Positions 1 through 5,953 of a stretch of 5,953 bases of DNA are shown piece by piece. The notes under the pieces are model-generated. The model was not told the DNA's origin. It worked only from the letters and a program-made list of their open reading frames with translations, and did no database searches. Source of the stretch: Bacteroidales bacterium (GTDB lineage Bacteria > Bacteroidota > Bacteroidia > Bacteroidales > JAADGE01). The stretch's first letter is position 1, and each line of letters opens with the position of its first letter. Position numbers and translations under genes: made by a program. Location of the stretch: NCBI GenBank assembly GCA_026987795.1, contig JALSMF010000462.1, positions 1 to 5,953 on the forward strand, given 5' to 3'.

Positions 1-86
1 TTTGCCATTTGCTTTCCGCTGACTTTAAGTTTCGGCTTACTTTCCGTTTGAACGAGTTTTTTTATATTTTTTATAAGTATTCTCAT
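1..86 (-). CDS. hutI: Imidazolonepropionase, N-terminal fragment (cut by left edge)
   Basis: This is the 5' end of a minus-strand gene whose remainder lies left of the window. Seen: an ATG at 86-84 opens 28 codons with no stop, reading MRILIKNIKKLVQ, then about eight residues, then KVSGKQMA. Known: imidazolonepropionases of Bacteroidota typically begin with a short beta-strand of this kind, containing K-N-I-K-x-L-V and then V-[SC]-G-K-x-M-A before the amidohydrolase barrel. The enzyme is a cytosolic metal-dependent amidohydrolase that hydrolyses 4-imidazolone-5-propanoate to N-formimino-L-glutamate in histidine degradation. The metal ligands lie outside the window, so the call rests on the leader pattern alone, recalled from memory. 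The gene is divergent from the carrier at 210, with a 123-base gap. Another amidohydrolase with a similar leader is the main alternative. Confidence 0.6.
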   Translation of the reverse strand, partial: MRILIKNIKKLVQTESKPKLKVSGKQMA

Positions 87-94
87 TTTAGTTG

Positions 95-150
95 AAAGTT
101 AAAAGTGCAAAGTTAAAAGGAAAAAGTTAAAAGGGGAAAGTATAATTTGA
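95..150. repeat. 14-bp purine-rich tandem repeat, three good copies plus one degenerate
   Basis: The core AAAGTTAAAAG occurs exactly at 95-105, 109-119 and 123-133, a strict 14-bp period. The three-base ends of the units vary (TGC, GAA, GGG). A fourth unit at 137-150 keeps only AAAGT before diverging into TATAATTTGA. The array sits in the gap between divergent genes, so it could be an operator array or a simple slippage-prone repeat. Similar AGTTAAAAGTT-like tracts are, to my recollection, common between Bacteroidota genes, which favours the second reading. Confidence 0.75.
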
Positions 151-188
151 ATTTGGTTTATTAGCGAAAAAATAATTTCTTTACAAAG

Positions 189-196
189 CAAAAATA
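189..196 (-). promoter_or_regulatory. Possible Bacteroidota -7 element for hutI
   Basis: On the minus strand, bases 196 to 189 read TATTTTTG, an exact match to the Bacteroidota -7 consensus TAnnTTTG. It would place the hutI transcript start about 95-100 bases before its ATG, with the 14-bp repeat inside the leader. No TTTG-type -33 element is visible 19-21 bases upstream, and such a short AT-rich match is expected by chance, so the call is weak. On the plus strand only near matches are seen (for example TGAATTTG at 148-155), so no carrier promoter is called. Confidence 0.18.
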
Positions 197-209
197 AGAA
201 CTGAATAAT

Positions 210-1844
210 ATGTTTAAGAAAAAGAAAATTCCTCATACTTATGTTATTGTGTTTTATATAGTTATAATTGCCGCAATTTCTACATGGATTATTCCGGGCG
301 GACAATACGTAAAGAAAAAAAACCCGGAAACCGGAAAAGAAGATGTTGTTTACGAAACACATATAATTGACGGAGAGGAGGTTGAAGAGCCCAAATTTGA
401 ATATGTCGAAAATAATCCGCAAACCTGGCAAATTTTTGCGGCACTGTATAAAGGTTTTGAAAAACAAGCCGGTATTATTGTTTTTATTTTAATGGTAGGC
501 GGTGCTTTTTGGATAATGAATACGACAAAATCCATTGATGTCGGTATTTATGCATTTTTAAATTTTACGAAAAAACTTGAAAAATATAAGTTTCTGCGAT
601 TTATCGGAGTTCAAAATATTATTCTTACAATGATAATGTTGATGTTCAGTATTTTCGGTGCGGTATTCGGGATGAGCGAAGAAACGATTGCTTTTATCGT
701 TATTCTTGTTCCGCTGGCAATATCAATGGGTTATGATTCTATAACCGGTGTTGCGATTGTTTTTGTGGCTGCAGGATTGGGTTTTGCCGGTGCAATTTTA
801 AATCCGTTTACCATAGGAATTGCACAAGGTATTGCAGGACTGCCGCTTTTTTCCGGAATTGAATATCGTATCGTTACTTGGTTTATTATTAATTTTATAG
901 GCATTGCTTTTATTTTAAGATATGCGAATAAGGTAAAGAAAAATCCAAAAAAGTCGCTTGTTTACGAAACTGATGAATACTGGCGAAAAAGAGGTGCCGG
1001 TGAAAAAGTTGATAAAATAAAATATTATACACCTAAAAGGGCGTGGTTTGTTTTTGTGTTTATCCTTATTTCACTTATATTATTTTCGATTGAATTTAAA
1101 GAAACGACCTTAAAGATAGGAAATTCTTCGTTCAATGCACCTATGATGCCTGTTGCAACAGTTCTGTTTTCAATAACAAGTTTTTTCTCGTTAAGAAAAT
1201 CCGTTCATTTTTTCATTCTTAATCTGTTGGCTTTTACTATTATATTTCTGATAATCGGTGTTATGGGGTACGGATGGTATATAATGCGAATTGCAACTTT
1301 GTTTTTGGCAATGGGTTTGCTGACGGGTGTTGCCGCCGGGTATTCTCCGAATGATATAACCAAACATTTTCTTGACGGAGCCAAAGATATAATGTCGGCG
1401 GCGATTGTCGTGGGGCTTGCCGGCGGTATTGTAATAATTTTACAGGAAGGTCATATTATTGACACAATTTTGCACAGTATGGCTGAGGGGATGAAAAATT
1501 TCGGAAAAATAGCTTCCGTAGGAATTATGTATTTGATACAAACGGCAATAAATATTATTATTCCTTCCGGTTCGGCAAAAGCGGCAATTACAATGCCTAT
1601 TATGGCACCTTTTTCTGATTATATTGGAATTTCAAGACAGGCAACGGTTGTTGCTTTTCAGTTCGGAGACGGATTTACCAATATGATAACACCTACTTCG
1701 GGTGTTTTAATCGGTGTTCTCGGTGTGGCAAGAATACCTTACGACCGATGGGTAAAGTGGATTACACCATTTATGATTATCTTAATTATTCTCGGATTTT
1801 TATTGTTGATACCTACTGTTACGATGAATTTGAACGGTTTTTAA
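210..1844 (+). CDS. YfcC/DcuC-family membrane carrier (544 aa, complete)
   Basis: This is a polytopic inner-membrane carrier of the C4-dicarboxylate anaerobic carrier-like family (DcuC/YfcC, within the ion transporter superfamily). It probably moves a carboxylate or amino acid by ion-coupled symport or antiport; the substrate cannot be read from sequence. Seen: a short lysine-rich start (MFKKKKIPHTY), TM1 at about 10-29 ending in IPGGQY, and a charged loop at about 35-72. Hydrophobic segments follow at about 87-105, 132-154, 159-173, 178-196 and 220-236, then a charged loop at about 237-272, then more segments to residue 535. Family signatures are FGMSEET (153-159) and NPFTIGIAQGIAGLPLFSG (198-216). 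They are echoed in the second half by IIPSGSAKA (about 450-458) and QFGDGFTN-MITPTSG (484-498), the two inverted halves expected of this fold. Length is normal for YfcC proteins. The ATG at 210 suits TM1, though no Shine-Dalgarno is visible. It is divergent from hutI and overlaps the next gene tail-to-tail by 26 bases. Confidence 0.9.
   Translation: MFKKKKIPHTYVIVFYIVIIAAISTWIIPGGQYVKKKNPETGKEDVVYETHIIDGEEVEEPKFEYVENNPQTWQIFAALYKGFEKQAGIIVFILMVGGAFWIMNTTKSIDVGIYAFLNFTKKLEKYKFLRFIGVQNIILTMIMLMFSIFGAVFGMSEETIAFIVILVPLAISMGYDSITGVAIVFVAAGLGFAGAILNPFTIGIAQGIAGLPLFSGIEYRIVTWFIINFIGIAFILRYANKVKKNPKKSLVYETDEYWRKRGAGEKVDKIKYYTPKRAWFVFVFILISLILFSIEFKETTLKIGNSSFNAPMMPVATVLFSITSFFSLRKSVHFFILNLLAFTIIFLIIGVMGYGWYIMRIATLFLAMGLLTGVAAGYSPNDITKHFLDGAKDIMSAAIVVGLAGGIVIILQEGHIIDTILHSMAEGMKNFGKIASVGIMYLIQTAINIIIPSGSAKAAITMPIMAPFSDYIGISRQATVVAFQFGDGFTNMITPTSGVLIGVLGVARIPYDRWVKWITPFMIILIILGFLLLIPTVTMNLNGF
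1819..1844. other. 26-base tail-to-tail gene overlap
   Basis: The carrier stop codon (TAA at 1842-1844, plus) lies inside the coding sequence of the minus-strand acyltransferase, whose own stop is at 1821-1819. The last eight acyltransferase codons therefore overlie the carrier's last codons. No stem-loop followed by a T-run was found on either strand near the junction, so neither gene has a recognisable intrinsic terminator here. Confidence 0.9.
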
Positions 1845-2691
1845 AATCTTCACCAAGCTTATAAACGATTTTTTTTACTTCCTGTGCCCATTCAAAATGA
1901 TTTTTGGAATCATCGAAAGTAGTGTAGGGGATAGGTTTTCCGAAAACTACGGGAATAGTTGCACCTCTTTTTTTAAATACTTCACCGGGTAATAAGAAAA
2001 ATTCAAGGTTTGCTTTTATACCGAAAAATTTACGTGTTTTTGCCCAGCGATAAAATTTTTCAGAATTCTCTCCGCCTACAAACATCGGAATAATATCCCG
2101 TTTATAAATAATTGCATTTCTTATAAAACTTCTGTGCCACGGACCGTCATCTAATTTGCCTTTATTTTTTCTTGCAACCTTACCTGCAGGGAAAATTAAT
2201 AATTGTCCTTCAATATCAGCAAGATGATCGTCAATACTGTTTATTTTATCTTTTTCGTTTCTTTTTAAAATACTTACGGGAAGAAACATATCTTTTGCAT
2301 TATCAACATGAAGAAACATTTCGTTGGCAACCAGCTTAATATTTTTATACTTACGACTTAAAATTTTTGTAACTGCCGCAAAATCTGCACCGCCGTTAGG
2401 ATGGTTACTTGCAAAAATAAACTTACCTGTATCGGGCAATAACTCTTCATTATATCCTATAATTTTATATTCTAAATGGTCACTTACAGCATTTACAAAA
2501 TCAGTCCCGTATTTATCATGATTTTTTTTGAGTATTTCATTAATCTCTTCTTGATGAAAAGATTTTTTTATATAATTGATTATAAATTTCGGCAGATTTT
2601 TTACTACTTTATGCTCTTGATTTCTTATTATCTGTTCAATATCAAGTTGTTGATACTTGACTTCATTATTGTTATCATTTTTTTTATTCAT
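1819..2691 (-). CDS. PlsC-like lysophospholipid/glycerol acyltransferase, copy B (290 aa)
   Basis: Predicted membrane-associated acyltransferase that moves a fatty acyl chain onto a lipid hydroxyl, in phospholipid or aminolipid synthesis. Seen: FASNHPNGGAD at about 93-103 carries the catalytic histidine (H97) and aspartate (D103), spaced H-x5-D rather than the classical H-x4-D. FPAGKVARK at 167-175 stands where PlsC has its FPEG block III. It is followed by a KLDDG-WHRSFIR segment, then IIPMFV (block IV-like), then VVFGKPIPY near the C terminus. There is no obvious transmembrane helix or signal peptide. Known: Bacteroidota carry many HPxGGxD acyltransferases often annotated 'glycerol acyltransferase' or 'hemolysin'; GlsA of glycine-lipid synthesis is a PlsC-type relative. 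The exact substrate is unknown. It is a paralogue of the upstream gene, starts 2 bases after that gene's stop and is probably translationally coupled to it. The basic and Asn-rich N terminus (MNKKNDNNNE) is about five residues longer than in copy A. Lysine replaces glutamate after FPAG. Confidence 0.85.
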   Translation of the reverse strand: MNKKNDNNNEVKYQQLDIEQIIRNQEHKVVKNLPKFIINYIKKSFHQEEINEILKKNHDKYGTDFVNAVSDHLEYKIIGYNEELLPDTGKFIFASNHPNGGADFAAVTKILSRKYKNIKLVANEMFLHVDNAKDMFLPVSILKRNEKDKINSIDDHLADIEGQLLIFPAGKVARKNKGKLDDGPWHRSFIRNAIIYKRDIIPMFVGGENSEKFYRWAKTRKFFGIKANLEFFLLPGEVFKKRGATIPVVFGKPIPYTTFDDSKNHFEWAQEVKKIVYKLGEDFKNRSNSS

Positions 2692-2693
2692 AC

Positions 2694-3533
2694 TTAGTTA
2701 TTCATATTTTTTAATTCGTAAACAATTTTTTTAACTTCTTGTGCCCACTCAAAAGGTGTTTTTGATTTATTAAAAGTTTTATAAGAGACAGGTTTTCCGA
2801 AAGTTACGTTTATTGTTTTGTTCTTTTGTTTTACAAGTTCCTGCGGCAGTAAAAAAAGTTCAATATCGGCTTTTAATCTCAGTGTTCTTCTGATGTTTGC
2901 AACTCTGTAAAATTTATCGGAATTTTCGGCATCAATAAACACGGGAATAATGTCTCTTTTAAATTCCACGGCACTTCTGATAAAACTGCGATGCCATTTT
3001 CCGTCATCTAATTTACCGTTATATTTTCTTGCAACTTCGCCTGCCGGAAACGTCATAATTTGAATGTCTTCCGATGCCATTGCTTTAATAATATCTTCTT
3101 TTGCTTTTTCTGAGTTTTTGCCGAAAACATTTACAGGTAAAAAGATTTCCTGTAAGGGTTTTACGTGCATTAAAAGTTCGTTGGCAATAACTTTAATTTT
3201 TTTATAATTATCGTTTATTGAAAGTATTGCGGCAAAAAAATCAATTCCGCCGAGGGGGTGGTTGCAGGCAAAAATAAATCTGCCTTTTTTCGGAATATTT
3301 TCTTTACCGTAAAAATTGCATTTTACGTTCAAATATTCCATTGATTTTTTTATGAATTCAATTCCTTTAGAATCGCCTGCATATTCCGTAATTTTATTTA
3401 ATTCATCTTCTCTTATAACTTTTTTAATATATCGAACGGCAAAACCGGGCATCTTTTTTATATGCCGATTTTTCTGAGACCGTATAACTTTTTCAATATC
3501 AACTCTGAATGTGTTCTCGGAAATTTTATTCAT
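2694..3533 (-). CDS. PlsC-like lysophospholipid/glycerol acyltransferase, copy A (279 aa)
   Basis: First gene of a two-gene minus-strand operon and paralogue of the gene that follows it. Predicted role: acyl transfer to a lipid acceptor at the cytoplasmic side of the inner membrane. Seen: FACNHPLGGID at 88-98 with H92 and D98 as the probable catalytic pair (H-x5-D); FPAGEVARK at 162-170 as block III; KLDDGKWHRSFIR at about 174-186; IIPVFI at 195-200; VTFGKPVSY near the C terminus. The two copies align end to end without large gaps and share long identical runs, including FEWAQEVKKIVY near the C terminus and GKLDDG-WHRSFIR. This copy keeps the more typical HPLGG and FPAGE forms, so it is the better candidate for an ordinary active enzyme. 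The ATG at 3533 gives a 5' end matching copy B's. No Shine-Dalgarno is visible. It is divergent from the TPR-CHAT gene across 72 bases. Alternatives are glycine- or ornithine-lipid O-acyltransferase, or a lysophosphatidate acyltransferase; sequence alone does not decide. Confidence 0.87.
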   Translation of the reverse strand: MNKISENTFRVDIEKVIRSQKNRHIKKMPGFAVRYIKKVIREDELNKITEYAGDSKGIEFIKKSMEYLNVKCNFYGKENIPKKGRFIFACNHPLGGIDFFAAILSINDNYKKIKVIANELLMHVKPLQEIFLPVNVFGKNSEKAKEDIIKAMASEDIQIMTFPAGEVARKYNGKLDDGKWHRSFIRSAVEFKRDIIPVFIDAENSDKFYRVANIRRTLRLKADIELFLLPQELVKQKNKTINVTFGKPVSYKTFNKSKTPFEWAQEVKKIVYELKNMNN

Positions 3534-3605
3534 ATAATTAAAAAGAGATTAAAGAAAATAATTAGTAATTTTACTGTTTGTAAAAATATAAAAAACTCGT
3601 TTATT
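3534..3605. promoter_or_regulatory. Divergent intergenic region between acyltransferases and TPR-CHAT gene
   Basis: This 72-base, very AT-rich gap must hold the start signals for both flanking genes unless these lie inside the coding regions. The best partial matches to the Bacteroidota -7 consensus TAnnTTTG are TAATTTTA at 3566-3573 (plus) and TATATTTT at 3590-3583 (minus), each one base off. Neither has a clear TTTG -33 partner. No hairpin, operator-like palindrome or Shine-Dalgarno was seen. Confidence 0.35.
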
Positions 3606-3665
3606 ATGAAATTTTTCACTTTTTTATATGCTGTTATTTTACTGTCAACATTACCTGCAGTTTCT
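3606..3665 (+). other. Predicted Sec signal peptide of the TPR-CHAT protein
   Basis: Residues 1-20 have a lysine at position 2, a hydrophobic core (FFTFLYAVILLSTL) and a small-residue exit, A-V-S before Q21, suiting signal peptidase I cleavage between S20 and Q21. No lipobox cysteine is present, so a lipoprotein is unlikely. The hydrophobic core is short, so an uncleaved anchor is less likely. Confidence 0.8.
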
Positions 3666-5953
3666 CAAAACGATAATGTCGATTATAAAAAAGCTGTTGA
3701 TTATTTTAAACAGGCAAATGTATATAAACAAAAATTTGATTTTAAGAATGCAGAGAAAAATTTCTCAGAAGCTGCAAAATTGTTTAAAAATAATCATTAT
3801 ATAGGAAACTATATCCAGTGCCGATACTCAATAGCCGATATTTACATTCAAAGCAATAAATTTAAGGATGCTGAAACTATCTTGAATGAGATTGAAAATA
3901 TTGCTTTGCAAAAATACGGAAATGAAAACAAGTTTTTACAAAATATATATTTGGGACAGGGACAAATTGCTGCATATAAAGGCAGAACGGATTCTGCAAT
4001 AATGTTTTATGATAATGCACTCAGGATAAATGAAAAATTTAATAAACGGGATAACTTTCAAAAATCAAATATTTACGGCAGTCTCGGGAATGCATATTCC
4101 GAAAAAGGAAATTATAAAAAGGCTCTTGAATATTATAAAAAAGATTTAGAAATTAAGAAAAAAATTGCCGGAGAAAACCACCCTATGCTATCAATAACTT
4201 ACAATAATATTGCGAATATATATCAGGCAAACGGTGATTTTAAAACAGCCTTGGAATATATTGATAAAGCATTGAATATAAGTTTGGCGGCATACGGAAA
4301 GAATAACCCGGAAACAGCAAAATATTATACAGGTAAAGGCAGTATTTATGCTGATAACGATGAGTATGATTTAGCTTTGGAGTATTTTAACACAGCATTA
4401 AATATAAATAAATCAATTTACGGAAATAATCATAAATCCGTAGCCGATGTTTTAAATAATATCGGTATTATTTATAATAAAAAAGGCGATACAGATAAAG
4501 CGCTTATTTTTTTCAAAGATGCTTACGATATACAATTAAGGGTTTTGGGTGAAAATCATCCCGATATTGCCGGAACTTGTAATAATATAGGTTATATTCT
4601 TGAAAAGCAAGGCAAAAAAGAATCAGCTTTAAAGTTTTATGAAAAAGCTGTTGATATAAAAAAGGCGTATTACGGTGAAAATCATCCTGAACTTGCAATT
4701 TTTTACAACAATATCGGAAATAATTACACAAAACGAAAAGATTATGAAAACGGCTTGAAATACTTAAAAAAAGCAGCCGATATTTTGGAGCATAATTACG
4801 GAAATAAAAATACGACTCTTGTAAATATTTATGCAAACATAGGTCAGATTTACGTTAAACTTGAGGACTTTCATAACGCTTTGATGTATTATCAAAAGAG
4901 TATTGCGGCAAACGTAAGAGATTTTAATCCGGCTCCTGATGATTACTTCATTAATCCGGTATTAAAAAATTACACTAACGTAAACAAACTTTTACAATCC
5001 TTAGAGGGAAAGGCTCAGGCATTTATGTCTTTATATCAGAAAGACTCTCTTCTTAATTTTATAAAATCAGCTTATGATGATTATCTGCTTTGCGATTCGG
5101 TAATAATTGAAGCAAGAAAAACGGTAATAAAGAAAGAGGATAAAATAAGTTTAGGAAATAATGCCCGAAAAATATACGAACAAGCCGTTATTACGTCAAT
5201 AGGTTTGTCGTATGCCGTAACTTCACAAAAAGAGAAAAAAAAATACGTTGAGAAAGCATTTATTTTTGCCGAAAAAAATAAAGCAGCCGTATTGTCCGAT
5301 GCCGTTGAAGCCGCCGAAGCTGCCTCATTTTCAGGAATACCGAAAGATATTCTTGAATTAGAGAAAAAATATAAAATCGAAATTGCAGGACTGGAAAAAT
5401 CTGTTGCAATAGCAGAGAATCCCGAAGAAATTGAGAAATTGAACAATAAACTTTTTGATGTAAATACCGAATTAAGAAAACTCAATAAAAAAATTGAAAA
5501 AGAATATCCGAAATATTTTAAATCAAAGTATAAAACTGCAGATTTTAACTTAAAAGACATACAAAAAGAATTAAATGACGAAACAGCATTAAGAAGTTAT
5601 TTTATAGGAGAAGAATATATCCTTATTTTTACCGTTACAAAAGAAAATTTAATCGTGAGTTTTTCTGATAAACCTGAAGATTTATATGATAAAATCAAAA
5701 AATTTAACGAAAATATAACATCCGGTTATGCATCAGCATTTCCTGAATATTTAAAATCAGCAAATGAACTTTATAATTTATTCTTTCCCGACAAAGTTCC
5801 CGAGAACATTAAAAAACTTACTGTTATTCCTGACGGTATAATAAATCTGATACCGTTTGAAGCTCTGATTACTGAAAAATATACGGGAGATGTTAATGAT
5901 TTTAAAAATTATCCTTTTTTGATAAACAAATATCAAATAAATTATGATTATTC
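3606..5953 (+). CDS. Exported TPR-CHAT protein (3' end cut by right edge)
   Basis: The frame is open from ATG 3606 to the window end: 782 codons with no stop. Architecture seen: residues 1-20, signal peptide; about 22-62, a first degenerate TPR; about 68-445, a TPR array of the kinesin-light-chain/TPR_12 type with strict 42-residue spacing. About 446-578 is a helical region containing CDS (496-498) and FAEKNKAAVLSDA (554-566). About 579-640 is a charged, coiled-coil-like stretch rich in E, K and L. From about 656 a CHAT domain begins (LRSYFIGEEYILIFTV at 662-677; TVIPDG-IINLIPFEAL at 739-754). Known: CHAT domains are caspase-like (clan CD) cysteine peptidases, often fused to TPRs that sense a partner or substrate. 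The catalytic His and Cys lie downstream of the window, so peptidase activity cannot be judged. The signal peptide places the TPRs in the periplasm or outside, unlike the cytoplasmic TPR-CHAT effector of type III-E CRISPR. No CRISPR genes are present. The substrate is unknown. Confidence 0.88.
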   Translation, partial: MKFFTFLYAVILLSTLPAVSQNDNVDYKKAVDYFKQANVYKQKFDFKNAEKNFSEAAKLFKNNHYIGNYIQCRYSIADIYIQSNKFKDAETILNEIENIALQKYGNENKFLQNIYLGQGQIAAYKGRTDSAIMFYDNALRINEKFNKRDNFQKSNIYGSLGNAYSEKGNYKKALEYYKKDLEIKKKIAGENHPMLSITYNNIANIYQANGDFKTALEYIDKALNISLAAYGKNNPETAKYYTGKGSIYADNDEYDLALEYFNTALNINKSIYGNNHKSVADVLNNIGIIYNKKGDTDKALIFFKDAYDIQLRVLGENHPDIAGTCNNIGYILEKQGKKESALKFYEKAVDIKKAYYGENHPELAIFYNNIGNNYTKRKDYENGLKYLKKAADILEHNYGNKNTTLVNIYANIGQIYVKLEDFHNALMYYQKSIAANVRDFNPAPDDYFINPVLKNYTNVNKLLQSLEGKAQAFMSLYQKDSLLNFIKSAYDDYLLCDSVIIEARKTVIKKEDKISLGNNARKIYEQAVITSIGLSYAVTSQKEKKKYVEKAFIFAEKNKAAVLSDAVEAAEAASFSGIPKDILELEKKYKIEIAGLEKSVAIAENPEEIEKLNNKLFDVNTELRKLNKKIEKEYPKYFKSKYKTADFNLKDIQKELNDETALRSYFIGEEYILIFTVTKENLIVSFSDKPEDLYDKIKKFNENITSGYASAFPEYLKSANELYNLFFPDKVPENIKKLTVIPDGIINLIPFEALITEKYTGDVNDFKNYPFLINKYQINYDY
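3807..4940 (+). repeat. TPR array with 126-bp (42-residue) period
   Basis: The turn motif G-[EKN]-N-[HN]-P or its variants occurs at residues 189, 231, 273, 315, 357 and 399 of the TPR-CHAT protein, exactly 42 residues apart each time. A recognisable version sits at 105 (GNENK), two periods earlier, and a degenerate one at 147. Units 152-193 through 362-403 fit the TPR pattern (for example I286, G287, Y290, A299, F303 and A306 in one unit). DNA copies are diverged, although 4548-4565 and 4674-4691 both spell GGTGAAAATCATCC followed by a near match. Confidence 0.88.
5571..5953 (+). other. Start of CHAT (caspase-like) domain, incomplete
   Basis: From about residue 656, a beta-strand-rich stretch typical of CHAT amino termini begins (TALRSYFIGEEYILIF). 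Residues 739-754 then give the family signature of a strand, P-D-G, and an L-I-P-F-E-A-L segment. About 125 residues are visible. The His-containing and S-A-C-type catalytic segments would normally follow within the next 100-150 residues, outside the window. Confidence 0.8.

Noticed and set aside
243..425. Charged loop between the first two membrane segments of the carrier as an inserted domain
   Set aside because: A loop of similar size at this place is, as far as I recall, normal in YfcC proteins of Bacteroidota, and the total length is ordinary.
99..467. 122-codon open frame on the minus strand across the hutI-carrier gap
   Set aside because: It covers the intergenic repeat and the antisense of the carrier's first 86 codons, and would read through the hutI promoter region; no family resemblance and an implausible Phe/Asn-rich composition.
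350..535. 61-codon minus-strand open frame inside the carrier gene
   Set aside because: It is a short shadow of a well-supported membrane protein gene.
1840..1875. Possible terminator near AAGCTT and the T-run at 1868-1875
   Set aside because: AAGCTT is only a 6-base palindrome without a stable stem, and the T-run is Lys codons of the minus-strand gene.
2324..2697. Two plus-strand open frames (65 and 73 codons) opposite the acyltransferases
   Set aside because: Both are antisense to conserved acyltransferase coding sequence and have no motif; the hydrophobic run in the second is the complement of Lys/Asn-rich codons.
4513..4836. 107-codon open frame on the minus strand
   Set aside because: It is antisense to the TPR repeats; its length and Tyr/Phe/Leu-rich composition are a by-product of the 126-bp repeated coding pattern.
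5081..5560. 159-codon open frame on the minus strand
   Set aside because: It lies wholly antisense to the TPR-CHAT gene in a stop-poor, A-rich stretch. The product is Ser/Phe-rich with no recognisable motif, as expected for the complement of Lys/Glu-rich coding.
3606..5953. Type III-E CRISPR (Craspase) TPR-CHAT component
   Set aside because: The protein has a signal peptide, the TPRs are of the kinesin-light-chain type, and no CRISPR array or gRAMP gene is present in the window.

Overview
The window is an AT-rich, almost fully coding stretch that looks like a chromosomal segment of a Bacteroidota (Bacteroidetes) bacterium. The evidence is the low GC, the lack of convincing Shine-Dalgarno sequences before any start codon, the Bacteroidota-style HutI amino terminus, the HPxGG-type acyltransferases and the exported TPR-CHAT protein. 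No RNA gene, insertion sequence, CRISPR array or phage gene was seen. No gap between genes exceeds about 125 bases.

Layout from left to right. (1) Bases 1-86, minus strand: the first 28 codons of a probable imidazolonepropionase gene (hutI, histidine degradation), running off the left edge. (2) Bases 87-209: a divergent intergenic region holding a purine-rich 14-bp tandem repeat. (3) Bases 210-1844, plus: a complete YfcC/DcuC-family membrane carrier. (4) Bases 1819-3533, minus: two tandem paralogous PlsC-like acyltransferases, separated by only 2 bases and therefore probably one transcript. The downstream copy overlaps the carrier gene tail-to-tail by 26 bases. (5) Bases 3534-3605: a short AT-rich divergent region. 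(6) Bases 3606-5953, plus: a large open reading frame running off the right edge. It encodes a signal peptide, a long TPR array in strict 42-residue register, a helical/coiled-coil linker and the first part of a CHAT (caspase-like) domain.

How the genes relate: the hutI/carrier pair is head-to-head, so shared regulation and uptake of a carboxylate or amino acid are possible but not shown. The two acyltransferases probably act on membrane lipids at the cytoplasmic face. The TPR-CHAT protein is predicted to cross the inner membrane. Its only visible link to the acyltransferases is a 72-base divergent promoter region. Nothing in the window proves a single new system. The most noteworthy items are the exported TPR-CHAT protein, whose catalytic part lies beyond the edge, and the duplicated acyltransferases with an atypical H-x5-D motif.
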